Position numbers and translations under genes: made by a program
The notes under the pieces: generated by a model
Database searches by the model: none
The model's input: the letters and a program-made list of their open reading frames with translations, nothing else
What the model was told of the DNA's origin: nothing
Shown here: one piece after another, positions 43,091 to 53,255 of the stretch
Position numbering within the stretch: the first letter of the stretch is position 1
Layout of the letters: each line of letters opens with the position of its first letter
Origin: Archivesica marissinica
Taxonomy: Eukaryota; Mollusca; Bivalvia; Venerida; Vesicomyidae
Reading direction: 5' to 3'
NCBI GenBank assembly: GCA_014843695.1
Contig: CM026397.1
Coordinates: 50,156,663 to 50,220,662 of the forward strand
Length of the DNA stretch: 64,000 nt

Positions 43091-43727
43091 TGTGCATACA
43101 TATATAGAACATTTATTATAAAGGGTGTGATATGATGTCAAGATTATGATTTGACAGCAAGCAGGTTCTATCGTACATGTATACATACGTTTTCATAGAC
43201 ATCTGGCTCGATTCCTTTCGAACTGAAAAACAAATAACATGTATGTTAAGCTTATGCTTATTGTAAAATATCCATATTATACTGAGCTATTCAATGACTG
43301 GTGTAATGCTACTGGATTGCAGAAGCAATGCGAAATGAGCGCAATAAAGGGTATTGGCGTTTCTAGATGTCATCAATTGTCCTGCAAATGAATGGTTCTA
43401 ATAGAAAATGCAATCATAAATAAACAAGTCATGTTTCATAATTATAGTATATTCATGTTTTCTGAAATAATAAGCTCAATAAATAGGATGCACAACAATA
43501 TTCGTGTGAACAAATAGCTGCCTATTATTTCTAATAAATCCTGTAGCTTTATTTAATGTCGCATCCTCCAAGGCATGCGTGCGACTGCTTTCTCTAAGAA
43601 GAGTATGTTGCTATGTTGCTTATGGAGACGTCCCAATGAGGCAAATTCTTAGTCTGGCCCAGGGTGACAAGTCCTGCGAGTGTGTTTTTCTTTCGGAAAA
43701 GGGTCCTTTGTAGGGCCACACTCCCCA
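43091..43727. other. non-coding stretch
   Basis: No recognised gene or repeat. Confidence 0.4.
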
Positions 43728-43985
43728 CTATTTGTCATCCCGAAGCAGCATATAAACGGATCTGACAGTTAGACATCTGGTCATCTCGGTTGATCCAGGA
43801 TCTGGCCATACTTCCACAACTTCCCTACTACTTCGACGATGCTGGATCGTGTATCCCGACAACAAGAATACCCCAGTATCCATACTGCTGATGCGGTATG
43901 TGCCCCGACCGTGACATACACGCCATGAGGGGGTCGGCCGGGGCCTATTATGTATATATAGCTTCCTAATATTGATATGCATGCT
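43728..43985 (-). other. unassigned 84-codon open frame
   Basis: The minus frame has a less AT-rich composition than its surroundings and reads RVCHGRGTYRISSMDTGVF, then SSREVVEVWPDPGSTEM, ending RSVYMLLRDDK. It has no signal peptide or membrane segment and I recognise no family. It could be an exon, a transposon remnant or chance. Confidence 0.2.
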
Positions 43986-44082
43986 CGGCCACAGTCTATA
44001 ACCGGAACCCGAGTTTAACTATCTGTGGGCATATCAAAATAATGGGAGTTATTGCAGTAATCTGGGGAATATTAAACATAGT

Positions 44083-44260
44083 CGAGAATTGGTAGCGGTC
44101 GAGAATTGGTAGCGGTCGATAATTGGTAGCGAATTGGTAGCGGTCGAGAATTGGTAGCGGTCGAGAATTGGTAGCGGTCGAGAATTGGTAGCGGTCGAGA
44201 ATTGATAGCGGTCAATAATTGGTAGCGGTCGAGAATTGGTAGCGGTCGAGAATTGGTAGT
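44083..44260. repeat. 17-bp minisatellite
   Basis: About ten units of GAGAATTGGTAGCGGTC, with one shortened unit near 44125. AATTGGTAGCG resembles the ACCGGTAGCG part of the SINE family 1/2 tail, but the match is too short to claim descent. Confidence 0.9.
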
Positions 44261-45159
44261 CTGAGTCTACGCTCGTAGCAAAATAAATATTGAGGTGTGA
44301 CATATGTGATTTCATGTCACACAAAAACAGCAGATGTGAAAATATTGCCATTCCGAGTCGTGTGACATATGCGATCACAATTGTCACGTACGATCGTATA
44401 TGTCGGACGTGACACGAATATTATCTGTGACATATATGATGCTACAGGGCGACGATAAAAAGTAGCTTAAACAATTATACATATTGTACTTACTCTTTTT
44501 CTTCTTCTTCACGAAACAACAACAACACACTTGAAGATGTATGTAGCAACCATAGCATGCTGTTTTGAACTGTTTCCGAAATTTCACTGAAACATACGAT
44601 GCTATCAAATGATTGGTCACATATAGTATTCGTAAAGTTGCGAACAATTGCACAGGTTGTTCAAACTGCATGTGTAACATAGTGGGGTTATATATTGAGT
44701 GTGTTAATTAATTAGCTCCATAATTATTTCTATTGCATGTTGTTATATTCATGAGTATTGGTAGTTTTCTAATAATGCTGTTAACGGTCTTTATAAAAGA
44801 CAATTATACAAGGAAATGTACTGACTGTTTATGTTGGCAGAGAAGCAAACACATTTGGCAGAGGAGCACGTATACTTGGCAGTGGAAACTCCTTACACGT
44901 ATGATTGACCAGTATCCCATACATGTGTGAAATTACATCAGAAATGTACTCAGATGTTTAATGTTAAAATTTTGAATTTTATAAGGTTAACTTGTTTATT
45001 CATGTATAATCAAGTGGTTGCACCAAAACAGTATATCCGAATTGATATATTGAGTGACAGTTATACCAAACATGTTTACCGGAACAACTGTAGCTTGGCA
45101 TTTCATAAAATACATGCTTGCTTAAGATAAGATGAGATTATATTAGAGGGGCTGACAAA
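44261..45159. other. non-coding stretch
   Basis: No gene assigned. The plus frame at about 44980-45125 (IRIDILSDSYTKHVYRNN and on) has a faint LINE-like look but no decisive motif. Confidence 0.35.
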
Positions 45160-45222
45160 TCTCTTCAGGAGGCGTCGCTCATATGGTCAACCGGTAGCGA
45201 CGATAAATAAACGTAAAACACA
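45160..45222 (+). mobile_element. SINE family 1 tail fragment
   Basis: ATCTCTTCAGGAGGCGTCGC, then CCGGTAGCGACGATAAATAA. Only the LINE-related 3' end is present. Confidence 0.75.
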
Positions 45223-45448
45223 CACGATTAGAGGGGGAGGCAGGGATAACAAAAGGCACTGTACGGAGTGCGTTTGCATATAGGAACAGTTTAAAATGAA
45301 TAAACTACTTATGTTTCAAGTTGATTTGAACTGTTGCTGAAAACAAACATGCTAACCGATTACGGTAGGTGCATATGATGGTTATTGGAAAGACCATGGA
45401 GCATGCGAGTATTTAACGATTACCTAGTAAGAATTCACTATAGACTAC

Positions 45449-45677
45449 CGTGGTCGAGTGGTTACGGTCGCTGACTTGTATACCACTGTAACCTAGCTAT
45501 CATAACTGATGGTCACTGGTTTGAGCCATCTTTTTATATGAAAACGTTGGCGGTTTCTTACGGAAGTTGGTGCAACAAGTACTGGTTAATCACTGGAGTC
45601 TGCCCAGGAAAGGTGATGCTAGATAAACTGCCCGTCGCTCAAATGGGCAACCGGTAGCGATGTTAAATAAACTTAAA
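45449..45677 (+). mobile_element. SINE family 2, full-length copy
   Basis: Head GGTCGAGTGGTTACGGTCGC, B-box-like CTGGTTTGAGCCATC, tail ATGGGCAACCGGTAGCGATG then TTAAATAAACTTAAAT. Confidence 0.8.
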
Positions 45678-45835
45678 TTAAAAACAAACTTCACTAAATG
45701 TATGCCCTGGGTATTTGACCATCTATGTAATGCTTGCTTGAGAATTAATTAAATGCATATAACCTGGGTATTGGTAGAGACCACGGATAAAGCGGTACTT
45801 AATGATTGCCTGATATTTCACTTTTTTAAACACAT

Positions 45836-46135
45836 TTAATTTAGCTCGATTGGCGAAACAAGTTTTAACAACATTAGATCAATCGCTCTCAAGACCTCGT
45901 TCTTGGTGGAATCCACCGCACTCAAAACCTCATTAATGATGGAATCAATCGCTCTCAAGACCTCGTTCTTGGTGGAATCCACCGCACTCAAAACCTCGTT
46001 CTTGATGGAATCACTCGCTATGAGGGAGAGAGAAGAAGCAACGTGGACGACCACCACGACGTTGGTCCTGGCGGGTATCAAGCTCCAAACATCTCGTTTA
46101 CGAGGCGAACGCCATATCCATTACATCACGGAGTG
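45836..46135 (-). mobile_element. SINE family 4 with internal VNTR
   Basis: Tail AGCTCGATTGGCGAAACAAG. The next segment, CGCTCTCAAGACCTCGTTC plus TTGGTGGAATCCACCG, is repeated about four times (45880-46020) with a period near 33 bp. Body and head then follow (GAGGGAGAGAGAAGAAGC and CGAGGCGAACGCC). Confidence 0.75.
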
Positions 46136-46548
46136 TCCACTGTATGCATACGTTGGGTATTGGTTAGACCAAGGGGTATGTGAGCAGATTACGATTGTGT
46201 AATTCTCTACTCGCATAAGCAGGATATTTGTCAGACCACGAAACTACTGCATGAGGATTTACAATCCAATATTTTTAACTCGCTACAATGTCCAATATAA
46301 AATTCCAACATGGCTCGGCGTTTTGTCTGTATACACAAAGATTGAATGAACCGTGTTTAAATCTGCAATACAACACTATACAACGAGTGACGTCAAACCT
46401 GACGTCATTTTACTAGCAATTTGAATTGTTTTGTGATGTCATTTGTGTACTCTAAAATTACACCAACTAATGTTGCGCTTTTGTGATATTGTAGTCAAGT
46501 TAGAATCGAAATACTATTTGTATTGGGTTATTTTAGGTCCTATTATCG
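46136..46548. other. non-coding stretch
   Basis: No recognised gene or repeat. Confidence 0.4.
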
Positions 46549-46764
46549 AATAAACATGGTTTGACGTCCTAAGCACCGGAGTTAAATAAACATGGTTTGA
46601 CGTCCTAAGCACCGGAGTTAAATAAACATGGTTTGACGTCCTAAGCACCGGAGTTAAATAAACATGGTTTGACGTCCTAGGCACCGGAGTTAAATAAACA
46701 TGGTTTGGCGTCATAAGCACTGGAGTTAAATAAACATGGTTTGAAGTCCTAAGTGGAGTTAACC
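46549..46764. repeat. 36-bp minisatellite, six units
   Basis: Units of AATAAACATGGTTTGACG plus TCCTAAGCACCGGAGTTA. The unit is the left arm of the foldback element that follows (46740-46865). Confidence 0.9.
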
Positions 46765-46865
46765 GCTTAGGCCTACGGACTGTGTGGTTAATTCCTGCTC
46801 GTCAGAACTCCAAACCATGTTGTATTCGCCAATATATAACTGAGAGACAAATATTATTTATTATA
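46740..46865. repeat. foldback element, copy 1
   Basis: AACATGGTTTGAAGTCC is inverted against GAACTCCAAACCATGTT (46805-46821). The central TAGGCCTACGGACTGTGTGG and the right flank GAGAGACAAATATTATT recur at 52566-52690 (TAGGCTACAACTGTGTAG, GGAGACAAATATTATT). Confidence 0.65.
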
Positions 46866-47154
46866 TAATTTACAATTGCAACGAGTGTGTATAATTCATG
46901 ATATTTAGTTAGATTTGCCATACAGAACCCGAACCCCTGTGAGCAAGAAACAGAAAGAAAAATCACCAAATGGAGAGAAGAAAAAGGAGAGAAACTATAT
47001 ACGCTCTGCTTCCGTTGTAATCCTTTCCTATTCGTTGATTTTGTGTACATGTATTGTTTTGTGAATATATATAGTGGAATTAATATGTTTAAACCAACAA
47101 ATGGAAGATGAGTAAATATAGATGAAAGGTACACAAAGAAAGGGAAAATAATTA

Positions 47155-47335
47155 CAGTCAAGTCTGTGTTAAACAGCCAGCCAAAGTAATCACACAAAGT
47201 GACTGCTTAACATAGTCGGCTGTTTAATAGAGGGTAGGGTACATGTATAATAACACCTATTGTGATTCTGGAAACTGGCTGCATTACTACAGGTTGGCTG
47301 CTTAATGGAGATTACCACGACCATAGGCTTCACTG
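47155..47335. mobile_element. Tc1/mariner-like MITE, uninterrupted copy
   Basis: 181 bp between TA sites (47153-47154 and 47336-47337). Ends CAGTCAAGTCTGTG and ATAGGCTTCACTG; subterminal AACAGCCAGCC and GGTTGGCTGCTTAATGG. It represents the state of the 32235 element before the second MITE inserted. Confidence 0.75.
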
Positions 47336-47569
47336 TATACAGAATGAATGAACAACACACAACGATTGTTCTTATAATATGAAGTGACACGTGACAATCT
47401 CGACACGAAATGAGCCTAATGTGATCCGATATTGCATTAAATTGTCACACAGTGTTTGGAGAGAATATATACTCATTCCAAGTAAGAACTGTATTACAAC
47501 CTTTATCTCTATTCACAAGGTAGCCCACTCATTATCATGCCGGCGTCATCGTCAAAGCTAACTGAAGTA

Positions 47570-47805
47570 GAAGTCGTGATAGCGCAGTACATACGCGTTC
47601 GATTCAGGTGTGAAAGGTCCGGAGTTCGAGCCCCGCTGGAGCCTTTACGATTGTGCCCTTAGGCAATGCATTTAAATTCCACGTTGCCTCTTCTCTCTTC
47701 CATCGTGGCGATGGATTCCATTCGGATATGAGGTCTCGAGAGTGATTAATATAAGTTGTAATAACTTGTTTCGCAATCGAGCTAAACTAAATTTGTATAA
47801 ACTAA
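47570..47805 (+). mobile_element. SINE family 4, full-length copy
   Basis: Head GTGATAGCGCAGTACATACG, B-box CCGGAGTTCGAGCCCCG, tail AACTTGTTTCGCAATCGAGC. Confidence 0.8.
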
Positions 47806-47864
47806 AGCTAACTAAAACTAAAACATCGTTGTGTCTCTAATAATTATGTTTGTTTGACTGCTTG

Positions 47865-48106
47865 TTTGTTTGTTCGGGTTTTACTTCTGCATGTTGGGCT
47901 ATATTGCCGGCGGGCAGTTTACCTAACAACGCAAGGCTCCAGCGGTTAACCAGTACTTGGTGCACCAACCTCCATAGGAAATTGCCAACTTGTTCATATA
48001 AATGAGACAAGGCCTGAGCGGGTCTCGAACACTTGACCATCAGTGATGATAGGTTACATTGGTATACTTATAGTCAACACATTTAACCACTCGACCTCGG
48101 AGGCGG
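47865..48106 (-). mobile_element. SINE family 2, reverse copy
   Basis: GGCGGGCAGTTTACCTAAC, CAAGGCTCCAGCGGTTAACC, reversed B-box CGGGTCTCGAACACTTGACC, head CACTCGACCTCGGAGGCGG. Confidence 0.8.
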
Positions 48107-48582
48107 TCTCCAATAATTATAAGTTTAAGCCTCATATGTCCTTGCAGAATGACAGATAATGTAAGATTACAAACTTAAGAAATATAATGCAGCATGTCTG
48201 GACCATATGAGTCAAGAACATAATTCAATCGCCAAGGTTCGTACCACATCTGTTTTCGAATTTGTTTGCAAATGACGTCATCGCTTGGACTTGGATTATA
48301 TTGTAGACGCTAAAACTGCCAAACAGGGAAATGTGCAAAACAGATAAATATTCACGAATCTGTAAAATGTTGATGTGTTCATCAATCACATTCACCGTTA
48401 CCATAACAATCCCTTACATAGACGTATTATATGCAACGAAATAATTACGTGTTTATTTTGGTAACATGAGATTACTAACGCATGGCTTCTGCAAGTATCA
48501 ACCATGTGAAAATACCTAAAACGTAATTCTGGTAAATACAATTTAATTGGGTGGGCTAAAACCTGGTCCTTTGTTTTGAGAC
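48107..48582. other. non-coding stretch
   Basis: No recognised gene or repeat. Confidence 0.4.
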
Positions 48583-48868
48583 AGATATGTAGTCCAGTGG
48601 TAACACGCTGAACTGGTAATCCAGGGATCGTAGGTTCGATCCCCCGTCTGACCCTAATACAATTAACAGTCTTTCAGATGGAACTTTAAACCGAGGTCTC
48701 GTGTCGGTACCGTACGCCGTGCACGTAAAATAACCAGATGAGACTCTGGAATGGGTCTCTGTCTGTATCATTGCACTATCCTCCAAAAATCTAAAATGAC
48801 TAATCTCTTCAGGAGGCTTCGCACATATGGGCAACCGGTAGCGACGATAAATAAACGTAAAACACACA
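48583..48868 (+). mobile_element. SINE family 1, full-length copy
   Basis: Head TAGTCCAGTGGTAACACGC, B-box GTAGGTTCGATCCCCC, tail GCGACGATAAATAAACG. A good family reference. Confidence 0.85.
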
Positions 48869-49061
48869 ATTAATCACATTCAAACATTAGATGGCACATG
48901 TATACATACATCAAATGTCAACGATAGTTTACAATATATATATATATTTTTAACAATATGTGATTGCCTATATATACATGCATATAGTTACGCAATAATA
49001 ATACAACATAACACAAGCAAATGGGTTGGGCAACACGTTCTAACACCATTACATTAAGCCC

Positions 49062-49258
49062 TTCCAAGTAATGAAACGTATACATTGTCCATTTTATGAA
49101 GATATTAGACATGAAATATTTGGTGATGTTTATAATGAACAATATATTCGTATGACATGTGATAGCAAAATGGTATTCTTGTTTACCAATTATCCAAGAA
49201 ATGTCTCTAAATATCTAGTGAAAGCGTATACTAGAAGAAGAAACCGTATTTATAGATG
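49062..49258 (+). mobile_element. LINE ORF2 C-terminal fragment
   Basis: The plus frame reads IHCPFYEDIRHEIFGDVY, MVFLFTNYPRNVSKYLV and AYTRRRNRIYR, then a stop at 49256-49258. This is the region after the zinc knuckle of CR1/Jockey-type ORF2 and continues the motif seen at 41010 (YPFYR). Nothing upstream is coding. Confidence 0.7.
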
Positions 49259-49928
49259 ATCTTGTGTATATATATATACCGTATTTATAGATGACCTTGT
49301 GTATATATATACCGTATTTATAGATGACCTTGTGTATATATATACCGTATTTATAGATGACATTGTGTATATATATACCGTATTTATAGATGACCTTGTG
49401 TATATATATACCGTATTTATAGATGACCTTGTGTATATATATACCGTATTTATAGATGACCTTGTGTATATATATACCGTATTTATAGATGACCTTGTGT
49501 ATATATATACCGTATTTATAGATGACCTTGTGTATATATATACCGTATTTATAGATGACCTTGTGTATATATATACCGTATTTATAGATGACCTTGTGTA
49601 TATATATACCGTATTTATAGATGACCTTGTGTATATATATACCGTATTTATAGATGACCTTGTGTATATATATACCGTATTTATAGATGACCTTGTGTAT
49701 ATATATACCGTATTTATAGATGACCTTGTGTATATATATACCGTATTTATAGATGACCTTGTGTATATATATACCGTATTTATAGATGATCTTGTGTATA
49801 TATATACCGTATTTATAGATGACCTTGTGTATATATATACCGTATTTATAGATGACCTTGTGTATATATATACCGTATTTATAGATGATCTTGTGTATAT
49901 ATATACCGTATTTATAGATGATCTTGTT
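49259..49928. repeat. 33-bp minisatellite seeded by a LINE end
   Basis: About 20 nearly identical units of CCGTATTTATAGATGACC plus TTGTGTATATATATA. The first unit is the last codons, stop and start of the 3' UTR of the LINE fragment (AACCGTATTTATAGATGATC). 33 is a multiple of three and neither strand has a stop in some frames, so ORFs of 212 (plus) and 239 (minus) codons are artefacts. Confidence 0.95.
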
Positions 49929-49939
49929 ACACACTGAAA

Positions 49940-51430
49940 CCTGGACTAGTTATGTCCCATGGTATGTGTCCCACCTGGACTAGTTATGTCCCATGTTGTG
50001 TGTCCCACCTGGACTAGTTATGTCCCATGTTATGTGTCCCACCTGGACTAGCTATGTCCCATGGTGTGTGTCCCACCTGGACTAGTTATGTCCCATGGTG
50101 TGTGTCCCACCTGGACTAGATATGTCCCATGGTGTGTGTCCCACATGGACTAGTTATGTCCCATGGTGTGTGTCCCACCTGGACTAGTTATGTCCCATGG
50201 TGTGTGTCCCACCTGGACTAGTTATGTCCCATGGTGTGTGCCCCACCTGGACTAGTTATGTCCCATGGTGTGTGCCCCACCTGGACTAGTTATGTCCCAT
50301 GGTGTGTGTCCCACCTGGACTAGTTATGTCCCATGGTGTGTGCCCCACCTGGACTAGTTATGTCCCATGGTGTGTGCCCCACCTGGACTAGTTATGTCCC
50401 ATGGCGTGTGCCCCACCTGGACTAGTTATGTCCCATGGTGTGTGCCCCACCTGGACTAGTTATGTCCCATGGTGTGTGCCCCACCTGGACTAGTTATGTC
50501 CCATGGTGTGTGCCCCACCTGGACTAGTTATGTCCCGTGGTGTGTGTCCCACCTGGACTAGTTATGTTCCGTGGCGTGTGCCCCACCTGGACTAGTTATG
50601 TCCCGTGGCGTGTGCCCCACCTGGACTAGTTATGTCCCGTGGCGTGTGTCCCACCTGGACTAGTTATGTCTCGTGGTGTGTGTCCCACCTGGACTAGTTA
50701 TGTCCCGTGGTGTGTGTCCCACCTGGACTAGTTATGTCCCGTGGTGTGTGTCCCACCTGGACTAGTTATGTCCCATGGTGTGTGCCCCACCTGGACTAGT
50801 TATGTCCCATGGTGTGTGTCCCACCTGGACTAGTTATGTCCCATGGTGTGTGCCCCACCTGGACTAGTTATGTCCCATGGTGTGTGCCCCACCTGGACTA
50901 GTTATGTCCCATGGTGTGTGCCCCACCTGGACTAGTTATGTCCCATGGTGTGTGTCCCACCTGGACTAGTTATGTCCCATGGTGTGTGTCCCACCTGGAC
51001 TAGTTATGTCCCATGGTGTGTGTCCCACCTGGACTAGTTATGTCCCATGGTGTGTGCCCCACCTGGACTAGTTATGTCCCATGGTGTGTGCCCCACCTGG
51101 ACTAGTTATGTCCCATGGTGTGTGTCCCACCTGGACTAGTTATGTCCCATGGTGTGTGCCCCAGTTATGGTACATACATTTGACAATAAACCTGGACTAG
51201 TTATGTCCCATGGTGTGTGCCCCAGTTTGATGGTACATACATTTGCACAATGAAACCTGGACTAGTTATGTCCCATGGTGTGTGCCCCAGTTTGATGGTA
51301 CATACATTTGCACAATGAAACCTGGACTAGTTATGTCCCATGGTGTGTGCCCCAGTTTGATGGTACATACATTTGCACAATGAAACCTGGACTAGTTATG
51401 TCCCATGGTGTGTGCCTCAGTTTGATGGCA
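49940..51430. repeat. 34-bp minisatellite passing into a 65-bp unit
   Basis: About 36 units of CCTGGACTAGTTATGTCCCA plus TGGTGTGTGTCCCA to about 51165. Four longer units follow, in which the 34-mer gains CAGTTTGATGGTACATAC and ATTTGCACAATGAAA. Variants cluster: CCGTGG-type units sit together at 50530-50760, TGTGCC-type at 50230-50530 and 50780-51150. Confidence 0.95.
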
Positions 51431-51919
51431 TTTGATCTTATCCATCCGTCCGTCGGTGCGTCCGTCCGTATTTTGTGTTACGGGTAACTCAACCCTTTAG
51501 TTCTATTAAAACCTCACTGTGATATTATATACAAGAATGTATGGTCCTGGACTCTGCAGAGAAGAAACGAAGTGGAACAGCTGTGTCCCTTGACCATATT
51601 TCTAGTTTTGATATAACTACTATAATCGACTATTTTTATTTGTCAGAGAAATAATGTTGTATGTGTTTTATCATGTAATATGTTTCTAGTATTATATTTG
51701 TAAGTTACTTATTGGCCCATTGGGCCGGGTGTATTTAATTGTATAATTTATATGTAAATATTGTCTGATATGTACACAAGTCACTATAATAAACAAATTA
51801 CTTACTTATACAGAAGTATATAATTGGCGACATAGACACAGTTAATAATTTATATGGATAAAATTAATTGAATTGGATGTGCTGTGCGCTTTTGTAAATG
51901 TAAACCATATCTAAAATAT
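51431..51919. other. non-coding stretch
   Basis: No gene. The part ending near 51800 (GTACACAAGTCACTATAATA then AACAAATTACTTACTTA) may be another LINE 3' end. Confidence 0.35.
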
Positions 51920-52415
51920 CTTTTTTTTTAATTTCGATGTTTTTTATTCAAACAATTGTACATATTACATAGTTATATACACAAACAACAATTGTACACA
52001 CTGGTATAATACAAAAGTTTGCTTTTTAATAAATAAGCTTGAGACTAGCTATTCCATCAATAAAGCGTTGCTCAACGTTGTGTTACGGAAAGGATTCCTA
52101 ATTAAAACAACAACATATGTTAAAACTAGGCATGTTCACTAGTAGTGTTATTGGAGTTGAGAAAATCTCTCCATTGGATTTCAAATTTACGATTGCTTCC
52201 TTTCATAAATGAAAGTGTCTCCTTTATATTTAGCTTCCATAAAACGTATGGTCTAAAATCTATCAACGTTGGTAATAAGCTTGCACATTTACATTTGAAA
52301 ATGAAATATTTTGCTAGCAAGATAATATAATTAATAGTTTCTGCAATTCTTTTACTGCCAGAAGTAAAGTTTAGAAACGAAATATTTGTATACGATAAAT
52401 TTGACTAAGATCATT
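51920..52415 (-). mobile_element. 5'-truncated L1/Tx1-like LINE 3' end
   Basis: Minus frame 52395-52126 reads AKYFIFKCKC, LSFMKGSNRKFEIQWRDFL, clearly related to the C-terminus of the ORF2 at 15384 (AKYFIFKCKC, NKWKYFF). The 3' UTR ends in an A tail read from the T run at 51921-51930. Truncated near 52415. Confidence 0.75.
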
Positions 52416-52565
52416 TTTCATTGGTCACTATCCCCGGTTACGTGTATATTCATTAAAATGTTGAGCCAAGGTAGTTTTCATGAATCTTCAATGTTTACTG
52501 AAACACAACTCCGAACGAACACGTTCACTGAAGAAGAAACATAAGTCATTCCGTTATTTATCGAC

Positions 52566-52690
52566 ATTTATCTTTCCGATGCGTAGGAATTAACATCGCA
52601 CGCCATAGGCTACAACTGTGTAGTTAATTCCCACGCATCGGAACGGCAACGAGTGTATCATACAGCGATAACTAGCGGAGACAAATATTA
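52566..52690. repeat. foldback element, copy 2
   Basis: TTCCGATGCGTAGGAATTAAC and GTTAATTCCCACGCATCGGAA are inverted with one mismatch around a 36-bp loop. The loop and right flank match the element at 46740. Confidence 0.75.
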
Positions 52691-53255
52691 TTCCCAATCT
52701 AATATGACCAAATAATGCTATTAACGAATAAATAATGGTGACATTCTGTCGGCGTGTCATCTAATTACTCTTCTCGCTCTTATTTGGCTGCCGGCTTTAA
52801 GAATTACTTCCCTGAAGGAACGTTTTGCTTTGCTTAATATGCTCGGATCAGAATTTATTATTTTATGTATTAGTTAAAGTTGGTAAAATAAATTTACTAA
52901 AATTATAAAGAGGATTTTAGCAACGTCTCCGATCACACTATTTTGCAGACTACAGTATTTTATTACAACTTGCTTACGTCACTTACTCTTAAATAAATGG
53001 ATTTGTACGAGGGAAGCAATTCAACAGCCATAAAATAGACTGGCTATAGCGTTTCTATTGCAGATTTCAACTCATTTCACTATTAAGACATACGCGAGCA
53101 TATTTGGGGGAGAGTAGATTACTAATGTTGTTAAAACTTTAGAACTTGTTACCCGAACCATTTTGCATGTTTCTTTGCTTTGCAATCATGGTTATCAGTA
53201 TGTAATTAAAATGTAAAATAGTGACTAAAATATTAGTAGATTAGTATTTACTTAC
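52691..53255. other. GPCR intron or 3' flank, non-coding
   Basis: Downstream (minus strand) of the TM7 exon. The next exon should begin with two bases completing a Gly codon and a Lys/Arg-rich helix 8; I did not find it. Confidence 0.4.

Noticed and set aside
43728..43985. C-terminal exon of the GPCR
   Set aside because: The frame has no helix 8 pattern and no acceptor giving the needed phase; left as an unassigned open frame.
49215..49937. Long ORFs on both strands (212 and 239 codons)
   Set aside because: Product of a 33-bp repeat without stop codons; no independent coding signal.
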